Counted from the stretch's first letter, positions 34,601 through 42,519 are shown. The stretch: 64,000 nucleotides of DNA from JAQVEB01 sp028698105 (GCA_964293155.1 CAXYYA010000011.1:7016-71015), one strand, 5' to 3'. Notes: generated by a model not told the origin, from the letters alone. Made by a program: numbers and translations.

Positions 34601-34916
34601 CGTGAAGAATGGTTTTGAGGATGAGGCCGGCCTGCGTGCGTACCTGCTTTACGTCCATGGCAAACTTTTCCGTCAGTTCCGGAAGGTAATCCGATGGTTC
34701 GCCGGAAGAAAGCGTGTGAAGCTCTTCCACGATGCGCGATTTCATCTCCTCGGTGGCTTTGTTGGTGAAGGTTACCGCCAAAATATGGCGGTAGGCGTAG
34801 GGCGCGGAAAAGAGCAAACGAAGGTATTCGCCCGTCAACCGGTGCGTTTTTCCCGATCCGGCGGAAGCGCGGATCAGTTGCAGGCGCTGCCTGTCAGATG
34901 ATGCGCGATTTTGCAT
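31638..34916 (-). CDS. UvrD/RecB-like (AddA-type) ATP-dependent helicase-nuclease
   Basis: A 1092-residue protein from the ATG at 34916. It has the complete superfamily 1A helicase set: Walker A ASAGSGKTHRL near residue 17, Walker B with MIDEFQDTSG, GDVKQSIYRWRSSDW, then TIHKSKGLGF and YVAFTRAKHRI. The C-terminal 120 residues form a RecB-family nuclease domain with the catalytic VVVVDYKFGE. It would unwind and trim DNA ends for recombination repair. An AddB-like partner gene is not in the window. Its start overlaps the SUI1-type gene by 23 bp, so the two are translationally coupled. Confidence 0.92.
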   Translation of the reverse strand: MQNRASSDRQRLQLIRASAGSGKTHRLTGEYLRLLFSAPYAYRHILAVTFTNKATEEMKSRIVEELHTLSSGEPSDYLPELTEKFAMDVKQVRTQAGLILKTILHDYSAFAISTIDRFFQQTMRAFTREMGLAGGYNVEVDDSAVLLQIIDMMLFELDKPENRELGDWLLDFMKDKIQNDKAWNIRQDVEGLAKQLFSEKYKTLSSEDKEKIHDKNRLTQYRKTLQKIVRVYEKELKDLGIKAVNIMDSYGLHYSDFKWGKSSGFGVFPKLANGVVEKPSDRLLNLADDIDLWFGKEKQKQAAIADAYAAGLNDCVKQLISISENGLFYYSANAVLNYFYTLGILNDIHKRLNTYQKENNTLFLSDTTELLNKIISGSETPFVYEKIGTRINNYMIDEFQDTSGLQWDNFRPLISESLSHNHFNLVVGDVKQSIYRWRSSDWRLLEEQITKDFTPENVEQHSLDTNWRSDANVIAFNNAVFRAATCNLQDEYNAAVPGDSENDFTAYARNKITDAYTHVYQQIPEKKRAKNGYVKLTFLNANDEETDWTEQSLERLPAEIESLQDQGFALRDIAIIVRKNDEAVLVAEKLLAYAQENPSSPYRYDIISNEALVIGNAQSVKAVIALMRYFQNRKDDTKKMLAAYEFYRFHRKLMPGEALNACLSNTQTGFPEEVRPQLENMASLSFYEMIEAFFALSEDLSDEKENAYVQAFLDIALKFSTNSSSDINNFLEWWDEKGYKKTLFLPEEQDAIRLITIHKSKGLGFGAVIMPFMDWDIDQDRRENIIWCRPAVPPFNELPIVPVRYGRKLTETIFRHDYLEEKLYTFIDNLNLLYVAFTRAKHRIIGFAPKPKENKKDNTLRTVADLLWKTVSEEGMAANESDAREQLISLQDHLRSSDDESVFEYGSPAAVAGKSETAHSPATGETGQWRSIPFADRLKLRLGNIGFFTDDGSRDYGTLMHDIMSEVVCADDIEKAVKQRVLSGELEEEMQPAITSGLREILSFDEVKDWYSGKYEVLNEIQVLHPQFGFTRPDRVMLGDNEVVVVDYKFGEIEEAKHLRQVQFYVKNIREMGYPNVKGFVFYVKQRKIYQV

Positions 34917-35244
34917 ATCCTTCCTTTTGAAGAATTTCCAGCACTTTCTGCCTGTGGTCTCCCTGCACGATGATCTCGCCCTCTTTTGCCGATCCACCCA
35001 CGCCGCATTTGGTTTTCAGCAGCCTGCCCAGTTCCTGCAGGTCGTCATCGGTACCGGCGAAGCCGGTTACGAGGGTAACGGCTTTTCCTTTGCGGTTTCG
35101 TTTATCAAGCGAAATGCGCAGCATTTGCTTTTCCTTTGGAAGGGTTTGCGTTTCCGCGTCGTCACTTTCCGCTTGATAGTGGTAATCGGGGTTGGTGGAA
35201 TATACAATGTCGAGTCTTTTTTTCCAGTCGTTATTTTTGTCCAT
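34894..35244 (-). CDS. SUI1/YciH-family translation initiation factor
   Basis: A 116-residue protein, the bacterial relative of eukaryotic eIF1. The first 40 residues are polar and variable; the SUI1 domain follows (about 44-112) with VTLVTGFAGTDDDLQELGRL, the conserved TKCGVGGSAKEGEIIVQGDH and the terminal helix VLEILQKEGY. In E. coli YciH affects start-codon fidelity on the 30S subunit. It overlaps the helicase gene downstream. A possible -7 box TATCTTTG lies at 35283-35290 on the minus strand. Confidence 0.93.
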   Translation of the reverse strand: MDKNNDWKKRLDIVYSTNPDYHYQAESDDAETQTLPKEKQMLRISLDKRNRKGKAVTLVTGFAGTDDDLQELGRLLKTKCGVGGSAKEGEIIVQGDHRQKVLEILQKEGYAKSRII

Positions 35245-35290
35245 GTGCTGATACGTCGTTATGCGAATATTTCAGTAAAAAACAAAGATA

Positions 35291-37096
35291 TTATTTTTTG
35301 GGATACAATGCCTGCATTACGTTCATAATATAATCGGCCAAATGTTCGCATTCGTTAATAATATCCATATAAATCACGCCTGTTTGGTAAGGATAAATCC
35401 CGTCGTTCACATCTTCGATGTTTTTTCTTCTGAACAACGCCCGCGTTTCGTTAATGAGCGTTTCTATGTTGATGCTCCTGTTCAGGTCTTCTTCTTTTGT
35501 TTCGCGTTGTTTCAGCACAAGATCCACCTGGTCTAAAGCGGTCTCCAGCAAATCGAACATATCGTTGATATTTTTATTCAATGTTTCGGGAAACGCAATG
35601 TCGCCTTCCATTTTTCTGCGGTACGTTTTACCCAGATTGTGGCAGGCGTCGGCCATACTTTCGATTTCGGTAACACACCGCATGATATTGCGAAGCTTCA
35701 TTTTACTTTCGGAACTGAGCCCTCCGTTCGCTACTTTGTTGAGATAATCGGCAATTTCCAGTTCCATGCGGTCGCTGATGCCTTCGTATTTTTCGATCCG
35801 GCTTATGAATTTCACCGATTTCTTGTCTTTTTCCGACATCGCCAACCGGCGCACAAAACCAAACATACGCCGCGTGCGCATGCCGTACACTTCCATCTCT
35901 TTTTCTGCTTGCAGAATAGACAGTTCACTCGTGGACAACAGTCCGGAGGAGATGTATTGCAGTTGGAATTCCACATCGTCTTCATCACCTTTTTTCGGAC
36001 GAATGACTTTTATGCATATTTTCTCATAAAGCTTCACAAACCAGATCATAATGCTCACATTGATCACGTTGAAAAGCGTGTGAAAGAGCGAAAGGCCGTA
36101 AGACATGGATGCCTCAAAGCCCAGCAGCCTGGATTTTACGGCAGCAAGCTCCGAAGACAGGGTATCGGAACTTTCGATCAGCTTCATCTGTTCGGGAGAA
36201 ATGGTTGATAAAAAGGCCTGCATTTCACGTGGGTTTTCGGGCGCGAAACCCGTCACGATATTTTCCACCATGATCACGAAATAATGGAAAACGAACAGCA
36301 TCCAGATCACACCGAAAACATTGAACATGAAATGCGAGAAAGCGGCCCTTTTCGCGGAAATATTTCCCGAAAGCGCCGCAATATTTGCCGTTATCGTTGT
36401 ACCGATGTTCTCACCCATAATCATAGCCGCCGCCGGTTCAAACCCGATCCATCCCTTTGAGCACATGATGAGCGTAATGGCAACCGTGGCGCTGCTGGAT
36501 TGCACGATAATGGTGATGAACGTTCCCAGAGCGAGAAACGACAAAGTGGTAAGAAATCCGTTTTCCCCGAAGTTTTGGACGAACTCCAATATTTCGGGAT
36601 GCTGCCGCAGATCGGGCATGGAATTTTTCAACAGGTCTAACCCTAAAAACAAAAACGAAAACCCGAAAATGAATTCCCCAAAGGATTTTCGTTTGCTATT
36701 CGACGAAAAGATAAGCGGCAACCCAATAGCCAGCAACGGAATGGACAGGGCGCTAATGGAAAATTTACCGAATCCGAAAAGGGAGATCATCCATGCCGTA
36801 ACGGTTGTACCGATATTCGCTCCCATGATCACCCCGATGGATTGCACGAGCGACAGCAGGCCTGCATTTACAAAGCTAACCACCATTACCGTGGTGGCCG
36901 ATGATGATTGTACCAGGGCGGTGATCAATACGCCGGTAAGCACACCCATCACGCGGTTTTTGGTCATTGCCGAAAGGATATTCCTAAGTTGCTTACCAGC
37001 AATTTTTTGGAGCGCTTCACTCATGATCTTCATTCCATAAAGAAACATCCCCAAAGACCCGACAAGTTTCAGAAAGTCGAAGAAATTGTATTCCAT
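35291..37096 (-). CDS. Na+/phosphate cotransporter (PNaS/NptA family) with PhoU-like C-terminus
   Basis: A 601-residue protein from the ATG at 37096; the open frame continues upstream but without coding character. The membrane half (about 1-350) carries the two inverted repeats of Na/Pi symporters: ALVQSSSATTVMVVSFVNAG with GANIGTTVTAW, and IIVQSSSATVAITL with GENIGTTITANIAAL. The C-terminal 200 residues are helical and PhoU-like, with charged segments. It imports phosphate coupled to sodium. It is divergent from the nucleoside kinase gene and has its own promoter at 37124-37155. Confidence 0.93.
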   Translation of the reverse strand: MEYNFFDFLKLVGSLGMFLYGMKIMSEALQKIAGKQLRNILSAMTKNRVMGVLTGVLITALVQSSSATTVMVVSFVNAGLLSLVQSIGVIMGANIGTTVTAWMISLFGFGKFSISALSIPLLAIGLPLIFSSNSKRKSFGEFIFGFSFLFLGLDLLKNSMPDLRQHPEILEFVQNFGENGFLTTLSFLALGTFITIIVQSSSATVAITLIMCSKGWIGFEPAAAMIMGENIGTTITANIAALSGNISAKRAAFSHFMFNVFGVIWMLFVFHYFVIMVENIVTGFAPENPREMQAFLSTISPEQMKLIESSDTLSSELAAVKSRLLGFEASMSYGLSLFHTLFNVINVSIMIWFVKLYEKICIKVIRPKKGDEDDVEFQLQYISSGLLSTSELSILQAEKEMEVYGMRTRRMFGFVRRLAMSEKDKKSVKFISRIEKYEGISDRMELEIADYLNKVANGGLSSESKMKLRNIMRCVTEIESMADACHNLGKTYRRKMEGDIAFPETLNKNINDMFDLLETALDQVDLVLKQRETKEEDLNRSINIETLINETRALFRRKNIEDVNDGIYPYQTGVIYMDIINECEHLADYIMNVMQALYPKK

Positions 37097-37123
37097 GTTC
37101 AAAAAATAGCGTAATTTAGCAGA

Positions 37124-37155
37124 CAAAAATACCCAAAAAAAAAGGTAGTTGCAAA
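37124..37155 (-). promoter_or_regulatory. Promoter of the Na/phosphate cotransporter gene
   Basis: On the minus strand the -33 TTTG (37152-37155) and -7 TATTTTTG (37124-37131) are separated by 20 bp, and the -7 box lies 27 bp before the ATG. This is one of the best matches to the Bacteroidota consensus in the window. The divergent kinase promoter must overlap it; only a one-mismatch -7 candidate is seen on the plus strand. Confidence 0.6.
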
Positions 37156-37180
37156 TATTTGTAAAAATACTGCTAATATA

Positions 37181-38848
37181 ATGACGGATACAGTTAAAAT
37201 CTATTGCGTAAATACAAACGAACAAAAAGAAGTAGCCATCGGAGCTTCGTTGGAGGAGTTGATCCCGCTGCTGGGAGTTAAGATGCCTTATCTCATCGCG
37301 AACGCGAAAGTTAACAACAAGACGGAATCGCTGGCCTACCGGATTTACCGGCCGAAAAGAATTGAATATGTGGATGTCGGCAATTCGTCCGCTATGCGCA
37401 CTTACGTCCGTTCGCTGTGTTTTATTTTGGCCAAGGCCGTGGACGATGTGTTGCCCAATGCCGAAATGTACATCGAACATGCCGTTTCATACGGTTATTA
37501 TTTTCAGATCGAGGCCGAACAAAAAATAACGAAAGAAGTGCTGGACGCCATTCGCACGCGGATGCACGAAATTGTGGCCGCCGACATTCCTTTTAAATCG
37601 GTGGAAGATGAAATATCGAAGGTGGTGAATATTTTTCGCTCTCACAACATGGAAGACAAGGCGCTTCTGCTGGAAACATCCGATTTTCTGTACGCATATT
37701 ATTTCATGCTCGATAACTACATTGATTATTACTACGGATGCCTCACTCCCTCCACCGGATATATAAAACTCTTTGACATTCACGAATATAACGGCGGATT
37801 CCTGCTTCAGGTTCCCCTGAAAAGCAATCCCGAAATACTGGCACCGGTGGTCAAGCAGGAGAAACTGCTGAATGTCTATCGGGAACACCTCAAGTTTTTG
37901 AAAATAAGCGAATTGGATAACGTGGGCGATTTAAATAAAGCCAAACAAGACGGCCGCATGTCCGAAGTTATTCAAATAGCCGAGGCATACCAATCGAAAC
38001 AAATTTCCGATATTGCCACCAAAATCTCCAGCCGCTATCGCGAAGGGGTTCGCGTGGTGCTGATTTCCGGCCCGTCGTCATCGGGGAAGACCACGTTTCG
38101 CAAACGCCTCGAAATTCAGTTACTGGTTGATTTGTTAAAACCCGTAGGAATTTCACTGGACGATTATTTTGTGGAACGCGATGCCACACCCGTAGATGCG
38201 TTTGGCGAAAAAGATTACGAATCGCTCTACGCCCTCGATCTGGAACTTTTTGAAAACCATCTGCTGGCGCTGCTGGAAGGCAACGAGGTGGAGCTGCCGT
38301 CTTATAACTTCGTTACCGGAAAGCGCGAGTACAAAAACAACCGACTGAAAATAGGCGATAACAGCGTGATCATCATCGAAGGCATTCACGCACTCAATCC
38401 CGAATTAACCGCGCGCATACCGGCAGAGAAAAAATTCATGGTATATGTTTCGGCATTAACGTCCATCTCGCTCGATGACCACAACTGGATTCCGGCAGCC
38501 GATAATCGCCTGCTGCGGCGCATTGTACGCGATTTTCGTTACCGCGGATACTCGGCACAGGATACCATTTCGCGCTGGGACAGCGTTCGCCGAGGCGAGG
38601 AAAAATGGATTTTCCCGTATCAGGAAAACGCCGATGTAATGTTTAACTCGGCTATGATCTATGAGCTCGCGGCCATTCGCCGCCACGCCGAACCCATTTT
38701 ATTGCAGGTACCGCGTGCCATGCCCGAATTTGCCGAGGCACACCGTTTACTCAAATTTTTGAGTTATTTCAACTATATTACCGACCGCGAATTGCCACCA
38801 ACCTCGCTGTTGCGCGAGTTTTTGGGGGGAAGCAGTTTCAGGTATTGA
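37181..38848 (+). CDS. Nucleoside (uridine-type) kinase with N-terminal TGS/ThrRS-like domains
   Basis: A 555-residue fusion protein. The N-terminus (about 1-65) resembles a TGS domain; residues about 70-190 resemble the second additional domain of threonyl-tRNA synthetase (EHAVSYGYYFQIE). From about residue 285 a P-loop kinase of the phosphoribulokinase/uridine kinase family follows, with Walker A GPSSSGKTT, the DDYF motif at SLDDYFVERD and IIIEGIHALNP. The role is likely phosphorylation of a pyrimidine nucleoside. It lies 30 bp upstream of atpA on the same strand, so atpA-atpG probably depend on its promoter. Confidence 0.88.
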   Translation: MTDTVKIYCVNTNEQKEVAIGASLEELIPLLGVKMPYLIANAKVNNKTESLAYRIYRPKRIEYVDVGNSSAMRTYVRSLCFILAKAVDDVLPNAEMYIEHAVSYGYYFQIEAEQKITKEVLDAIRTRMHEIVAADIPFKSVEDEISKVVNIFRSHNMEDKALLLETSDFLYAYYFMLDNYIDYYYGCLTPSTGYIKLFDIHEYNGGFLLQVPLKSNPEILAPVVKQEKLLNVYREHLKFLKISELDNVGDLNKAKQDGRMSEVIQIAEAYQSKQISDIATKISSRYREGVRVVLISGPSSSGKTTFRKRLEIQLLVDLLKPVGISLDDYFVERDATPVDAFGEKDYESLYALDLELFENHLLALLEGNEVELPSYNFVTGKREYKNNRLKIGDNSVIIIEGIHALNPELTARIPAEKKFMVYVSALTSISLDDHNWIPAADNRLLRRIVRDFRYRGYSAQDTISRWDSVRRGEEKWIFPYQENADVMFNSAMIYELAAIRRHAEPILLQVPRAMPEFAEAHRLLKFLSYFNYITDRELPPTSLLREFLGGSSFRY

Positions 38849-38878
38849 CCGCATAACACACAACCAAAAGAGATAAAA

Positions 38879-40468
38879 ATGGCGGACAGTCAAATAAAGA
38901 TCAGTGAAGTTTCCGAAGTGTTGCGGATGCAACTCGAAGGAATAGATACGGATGTGAAATTCGATGAAACAGGCATCGTGATACGCGTAAGCGACGGCGT
39001 GATACGCGTTTACGGCCTTCGCAACGCCGAAGCCGATGAACTGCTCCAGTTCGATAACGGTATTGAAGCGATCGTGATGAATCTGGAGGAAGACAACGTC
39101 GGCGCTATTTTGCTGGGCCCGTCGAGTGAGATAAAAGAAGGCTACACCGTGAAGCGTACCGGCCGCGTGGCATCCATTTTCGTGGGCGAAGGAATGCTCG
39201 GGCGGGTGATAGACCCGTTGGGCAGCCCGATAGACGGCAAGGGAGCCCTCACCGGCAAAACCGTGCAAATGCCGCTGGAACGCAAAGCGCCCGGCGTAAT
39301 CTATCGCCAACCGGTGAACACGCCTCTGCAAACGGGACTTAAAGCTATTGACGCCATGATCCCGATGGGGCGCGGCCAGCGCGAACTGATCATCGGCGAC
39401 CGCCAAACCGGTAAAACGAGTATTGCCATTGACACCATCATCAACCAGCGAAAGAATTTTGAAGAAGGCAATCCGGTGTTTTGCATTTATGTGGCCGTAG
39501 GGCAAAAAGGTTCTTCGGTAGCTTCCATCGTGCAAACACTCACCGATTATAACGCAATGGATTACACCGTGGTGGTTGCCGCAAACGGTTCCGACCCTGC
39601 TGCCATGCGCTATATCGCGCCGTTTGCCGGCGCCGCCATCGGCGAGTATTTTCGCGATACGGGACGCAATGCGCTGGTGGTGTACGACGACCTGTCGAAA
39701 CAGGCGGTAGCTTATCGGGAAGTATCGCTGATCCTGCGTCGTCCTTCGGGACGCGAAGCCTATCCGGGCGATATTTTCTATTTACACTCGCGACTGCTGG
39801 AACGCGCTGCGCGCATTATTTCGCAACAAGAGGTTGCCGAACAAATGAACGATTTGCCCGAAAGCCTGAACGGGAAAGTGAAGGGCGGCGGTTCGCTCAC
39901 GGCGCTCCCTATCATTGAAACACAGGCTGGCGACGTATCAGCCTATATTCCCACCAACGTGATCTCCATTACCGACGGTCAGATCTTCCTCGAAACCGAC
40001 CTGTTCAACCGCGGCATCCGCCCGGCCATCAACGTGGGAATTTCAGTTTCGCGCGTAGGCGGCAACGCCCAGATCAAAGCAATGAAAAAAGTAGCCGGAA
40101 CGCTCAAAATTGACCAGGCGCAGTATCAGGAACTGGCCGCTTTCGCCAAATTCGGCGGCGATATGGACGCGGTTACAGCCATGACCATAGACAAAGGACA
40201 GAAAAACGAACGGCTGCTCGTTCAACCGCTGCATCAACCTATGAGTGTGGAAAATGAGATCGCCGTTTTGTATTGCGGAACCAATGGTTTGCTGAAAGAC
40301 GTCCCGATAGATAAAATCCGCGAATTTGAAAAGAAATTTCTCGAAACACTGGAGTTGGCGCATCGCAACGATGTGCTGGATGTCCTGAAAAAAGGCGAGC
40401 TCACCGATGAAGTGAAGCAAACCATCGAATACGTGGCGGCCGAGATCGTGAAACAACTAAACGGATAA
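38879..40468 (+). CDS. atpA: F-type ATP synthase alpha subunit
   Basis: A 529-residue alpha subunit with Walker A GDRQTGKT (173-180), the conserved GRNALVVYDDLSKQAVAYRE and the arginine-finger region VISITDGQIFLE...FNRGIRPAINVGISVSRVG written here in part. It forms the non-catalytic nucleotide-binding sites of the F1 head. Unusually, it and atpG stand about 32 kb from atpH and on the opposite strand, directly behind a nucleoside kinase gene with a 30-bp gap and no promoter box that I can see. Confidence 0.97.
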   Translation: MADSQIKISEVSEVLRMQLEGIDTDVKFDETGIVIRVSDGVIRVYGLRNAEADELLQFDNGIEAIVMNLEEDNVGAILLGPSSEIKEGYTVKRTGRVASIFVGEGMLGRVIDPLGSPIDGKGALTGKTVQMPLERKAPGVIYRQPVNTPLQTGLKAIDAMIPMGRGQRELIIGDRQTGKTSIAIDTIINQRKNFEEGNPVFCIYVAVGQKGSSVASIVQTLTDYNAMDYTVVVAANGSDPAAMRYIAPFAGAAIGEYFRDTGRNALVVYDDLSKQAVAYREVSLILRRPSGREAYPGDIFYLHSRLLERAARIISQQEVAEQMNDLPESLNGKVKGGGSLTALPIIETQAGDVSAYIPTNVISITDGQIFLETDLFNRGIRPAINVGISVSRVGGNAQIKAMKKVAGTLKIDQAQYQELAAFAKFGGDMDAVTAMTIDKGQKNERLLVQPLHQPMSVENEIAVLYCGTNGLLKDVPIDKIREFEKKFLETLELAHRNDVLDVLKKGELTDEVKQTIEYVAAEIVKQLNG

Positions 40469-40480
40469 ACGGGTAACGAT

Positions 40481-41353
40481 ATGGCAACGCTCAAGGAACT
40501 CAAGAGACGGATACAGTCGGTAAAATCAACACAGAAAATCACATCGGCCATGATGATGATCTCTTCGGCCAAGTTGAGAAAAGCCCAACGTGTAATCCAA
40601 AATCTGTATCCCTACGAACAAAAGCTAAGCCAGTTGCTTAATATTTTTTTGAGCTCGGAGCAGGAGATTACCACACCTTTTGCGCAGCAAAGAACCGTAA
40701 AACGCGTTGCCATAGTTGCTTTTTCGTCCAACAACAGCCTCGTAGGCAGGTTTAACGACAATGTAACCGATGAATTAAGGGATACCCTGAAAAAATATCG
40801 TGCGCTCGGAAGAGAAAACATCCTCGTGTACGCGATCGGTGATAAAGCGGCCAAAGCTTCGCTTCAACTCGGGTACAAATCGCAACGGAGTTTCAGCGAG
40901 ATCAGCGAAACGCCAACTTACGATGAAGCGCAAAAACTGGCAGGCGAGCTGATGGACATGTTCCTTCACCAGAAAGTTGATCGCGTGGAGCTCATTTATC
41001 ATCATTTCCGCACAAAGAGTTCGCAGGTGATCCGGCACGAAACTTTCCTGCCCATTGAGTTGCAGGCCCAAAAACCCGCCGGGAAACAATTGGATTACAT
41101 TGTTGAACCCGATAAAGAAACGGTGATGAACCAACTAATACCCAAAGTGTTAAAACTGAAAATCTACACCATTCACGCCGACTCCGTAACCTCGGAACAC
41201 GCCGCGCGCATGGTGGCCATGCAAATCGCCACGGACAACGCCGATAACCTGATTGATGAGCTTACGCTGCAATTCAACAAATTGCGCCAGCAAACCATTA
41301 CCAATGAGTTGCTGGATATTATCGGCGGTTCGTTTGGGAGGGTGAGCGGGTAA
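40481..41353 (+). CDS. atpG: F-type ATP synthase gamma subunit
   Basis: A 290-residue gamma subunit, the central shaft of the F1 motor. The N-terminal helix starts with LKELKRRIQSVKSTQKITSA, including the conserved segment that contacts the beta catch loop, and the C-terminal helix holds AARMVAMQIATDNADNLIDE and QQTITNELLDIIGG, which is standard. It begins 12 bp after atpA. No terminator on the plus strand is clear downstream; the hairpins there read as minus-strand terminators. Confidence 0.96.
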   Translation: MATLKELKRRIQSVKSTQKITSAMMMISSAKLRKAQRVIQNLYPYEQKLSQLLNIFLSSEQEITTPFAQQRTVKRVAIVAFSSNNSLVGRFNDNVTDELRDTLKKYRALGRENILVYAIGDKAAKASLQLGYKSQRSFSEISETPTYDEAQKLAGELMDMFLHQKVDRVELIYHHFRTKSSQVIRHETFLPIELQAQKPAGKQLDYIVEPDKETVMNQLIPKVLKLKIYTIHADSVTSEHAARMVAMQIATDNADNLIDELTLQFNKLRQQTITNELLDIIGGSFGRVSG

Positions 41354-41364
41354 TATCTTTCCCT

Positions 41365-41551
41365 CCTGCCGATTTGCAATCGGTATGTGCCGCAGGCAAG
41401 TGTTTATTTCGTAACCCACGCTTTGAGAAAGCGCGCGAACAAAAACGGGACACGAAGTTTTTAACTTCATGAACGAAGGCACAGCCTCTGTGTCTGACTA
41501 TCGGCGGATCGTCTCCCAACACCGTCTGACCGATTGCCGGTCTGACGGGTG
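41365..41551. repeat. Hairpin-rich intergenic sequence between atpG and nagB
   Basis: The 293-bp gap between the convergent atpG and nagB contains no gene. CCGATT-TGC-AATCGG (41369-41383) sits inside an outer CCTGC/GCAGG stem, and CACCGTC...GACGGGTG (41520-41551) encloses GACCG/CGGTC. Like the clusters near 30 kb, these look like decayed dispersed palindromes. Confidence 0.5.
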
Positions 41552-41553
41552 CG

Positions 41554-41589
41554 AAAAAACGCATCAGACGGACTTAAGCCGTCAGATGC
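41554..41589 (-). terminator. Distal terminator of nagB
   Basis: GCATCAGACGG (41561-41571) pairs with CCGTCAGATGC (41579-41589) with one mismatch and a 7-base loop. Read on the minus strand it is followed by GTTTTTT (41554-41560). It stands directly behind the stronger terminator at 41591-41622. Confidence 0.65.
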
Positions 41590-41590
41590 G

Positions 41591-41622
41591 AAAAAAAAGG
41601 TGCGGAGAAAAATCCCCGCACC
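41591..41622 (-). terminator. Rho-independent terminator of nagB
   Basis: GGTGCGG (41599-41605) pairs with CCGCACC (41616-41622); on the minus strand a run of eight T follows (41591-41598). It lies 24 bp after the nagB stop codon. Confidence 0.88.
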
Positions 41623-41646
41623 ATATAACTCATATCCCGAAAACTA

Positions 41647-42456
41647 TTACAACAACGATTCCGGGTCTAAATTATCGTGCTCGATATCCAGAAAATACTT
41701 ATACGTACCCACTTTCAACTCGGCGCATGCATCGTAATCGCACACGATAATTCCTTTCGGGTGCAGTTGCAGCGCGCTGATCGTCCACATTTGCGTGATG
41801 GGGCCTTCCACGGCGTGATACAGCGCGCGCGCTTTGTGGTGTCCGTTCACGAGGATAAGCACCTCTTTGGCATCGAGCACCGTGCCCACGCCAACGGTAA
41901 GAGCCGTTTTGGGAACTTTGTTTACGTCGTTGTCGAAAAAGCGCGAGTTGGCGATCACCGTGTCGGTTGTGAGCGTTTTCACGCGCGTGCGCGAACTCAG
42001 CGACGAGCCGGGCTCGTTAAACGCGATGTGCCCGTCGGGGCCGATCCCACCCAGGAACAGATCAATTCCTCCTGCATCGGCAATGGCTTTTTCGTAAGCA
42101 GCACATTCGGCTTCGGGATTGTCGGCCATACCGTTGAGAATGTGTGCGTTCTCCTTTTTAATATCAATATGGCTAAAAAAATTGCTCCACATAAACGTAT
42201 AGTAACTTTGCTCGTGATCCCTCGGCAAACCGATATACTCGTCCATGTTGAACGTGATCACGTTTTCGAACGACACCACGCCGTTTTCGTACAATTTAAT
42301 CAGCGCTTTGTACGTTGCCAAAGGCGATGAGCCGGTTGGTAAGCCCAATTTAAACGGCTTCTCGGCCGTAGGATTCGCCTTGTTGATTTTTGCCGCGATG
42401 TAATTGGCAGCCCACTCTGCCATTTGCTTTGAATCGGGTTGAATAATTAGTCTCAT
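41647..42456 (-). CDS. nagB: Glucosamine-6-phosphate deaminase NagB
   Basis: A 269-residue enzyme from the ATG at 42456; the open frame upstream is non-coding. It converts glucosamine 6-phosphate to fructose 6-phosphate and ammonia. The signature GIGPDGHIAFNEPGSS (about 136-151) holds catalytic residues, LPTGSSPLATYKAL (about 36-49) binds the sugar phosphate, and FNMDEYIGLP contains the catalytic aspartate. The length matches E. coli NagB (266). It is a single gene with tandem terminators. A tandem array of five heptamers lies 29 bp upstream of its start. Confidence 0.96.
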   Translation of the reverse strand: MRLIIQPDSKQMAEWAANYIAAKINKANPTAEKPFKLGLPTGSSPLATYKALIKLYENGVVSFENVITFNMDEYIGLPRDHEQSYYTFMWSNFFSHIDIKKENAHILNGMADNPEAECAAYEKAIADAGGIDLFLGGIGPDGHIAFNEPGSSLSSRTRVKTLTTDTVIANSRFFDNDVNKVPKTALTVGVGTVLDAKEVLILVNGHHKARALYHAVEGPITQMWTISALQLHPKGIIVCDYDACAELKVGTYKYFLDIEHDNLDPESLL

Positions 42457-42484
42457 ATTTTTATATTTTTGATGTGATGTTTTT

Positions 42485-42519
42485 ATGATGGATGATGGAT
42501 GACGGATGACGGATGCCGG
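42485..42519. repeat. Five tandem 7-bp repeats upstream of nagB
   Basis: Units are ATGATGG, ATGATGG, ATGACGG, ATGACGG and ATGCCGG in direct order. They occupy positions 29 to 63 bp upstream of the nagB ATG, where a promoter would be expected. No other signal is clear in the gap 42457-42603. Confidence 0.75.

Noticed and set aside
38747..39535. Minus-strand open frame (262 codons) across the kinase-atpA junction
   Set aside because: It is a shadow of two well-conserved plus-strand genes and has biased, domain-free composition.
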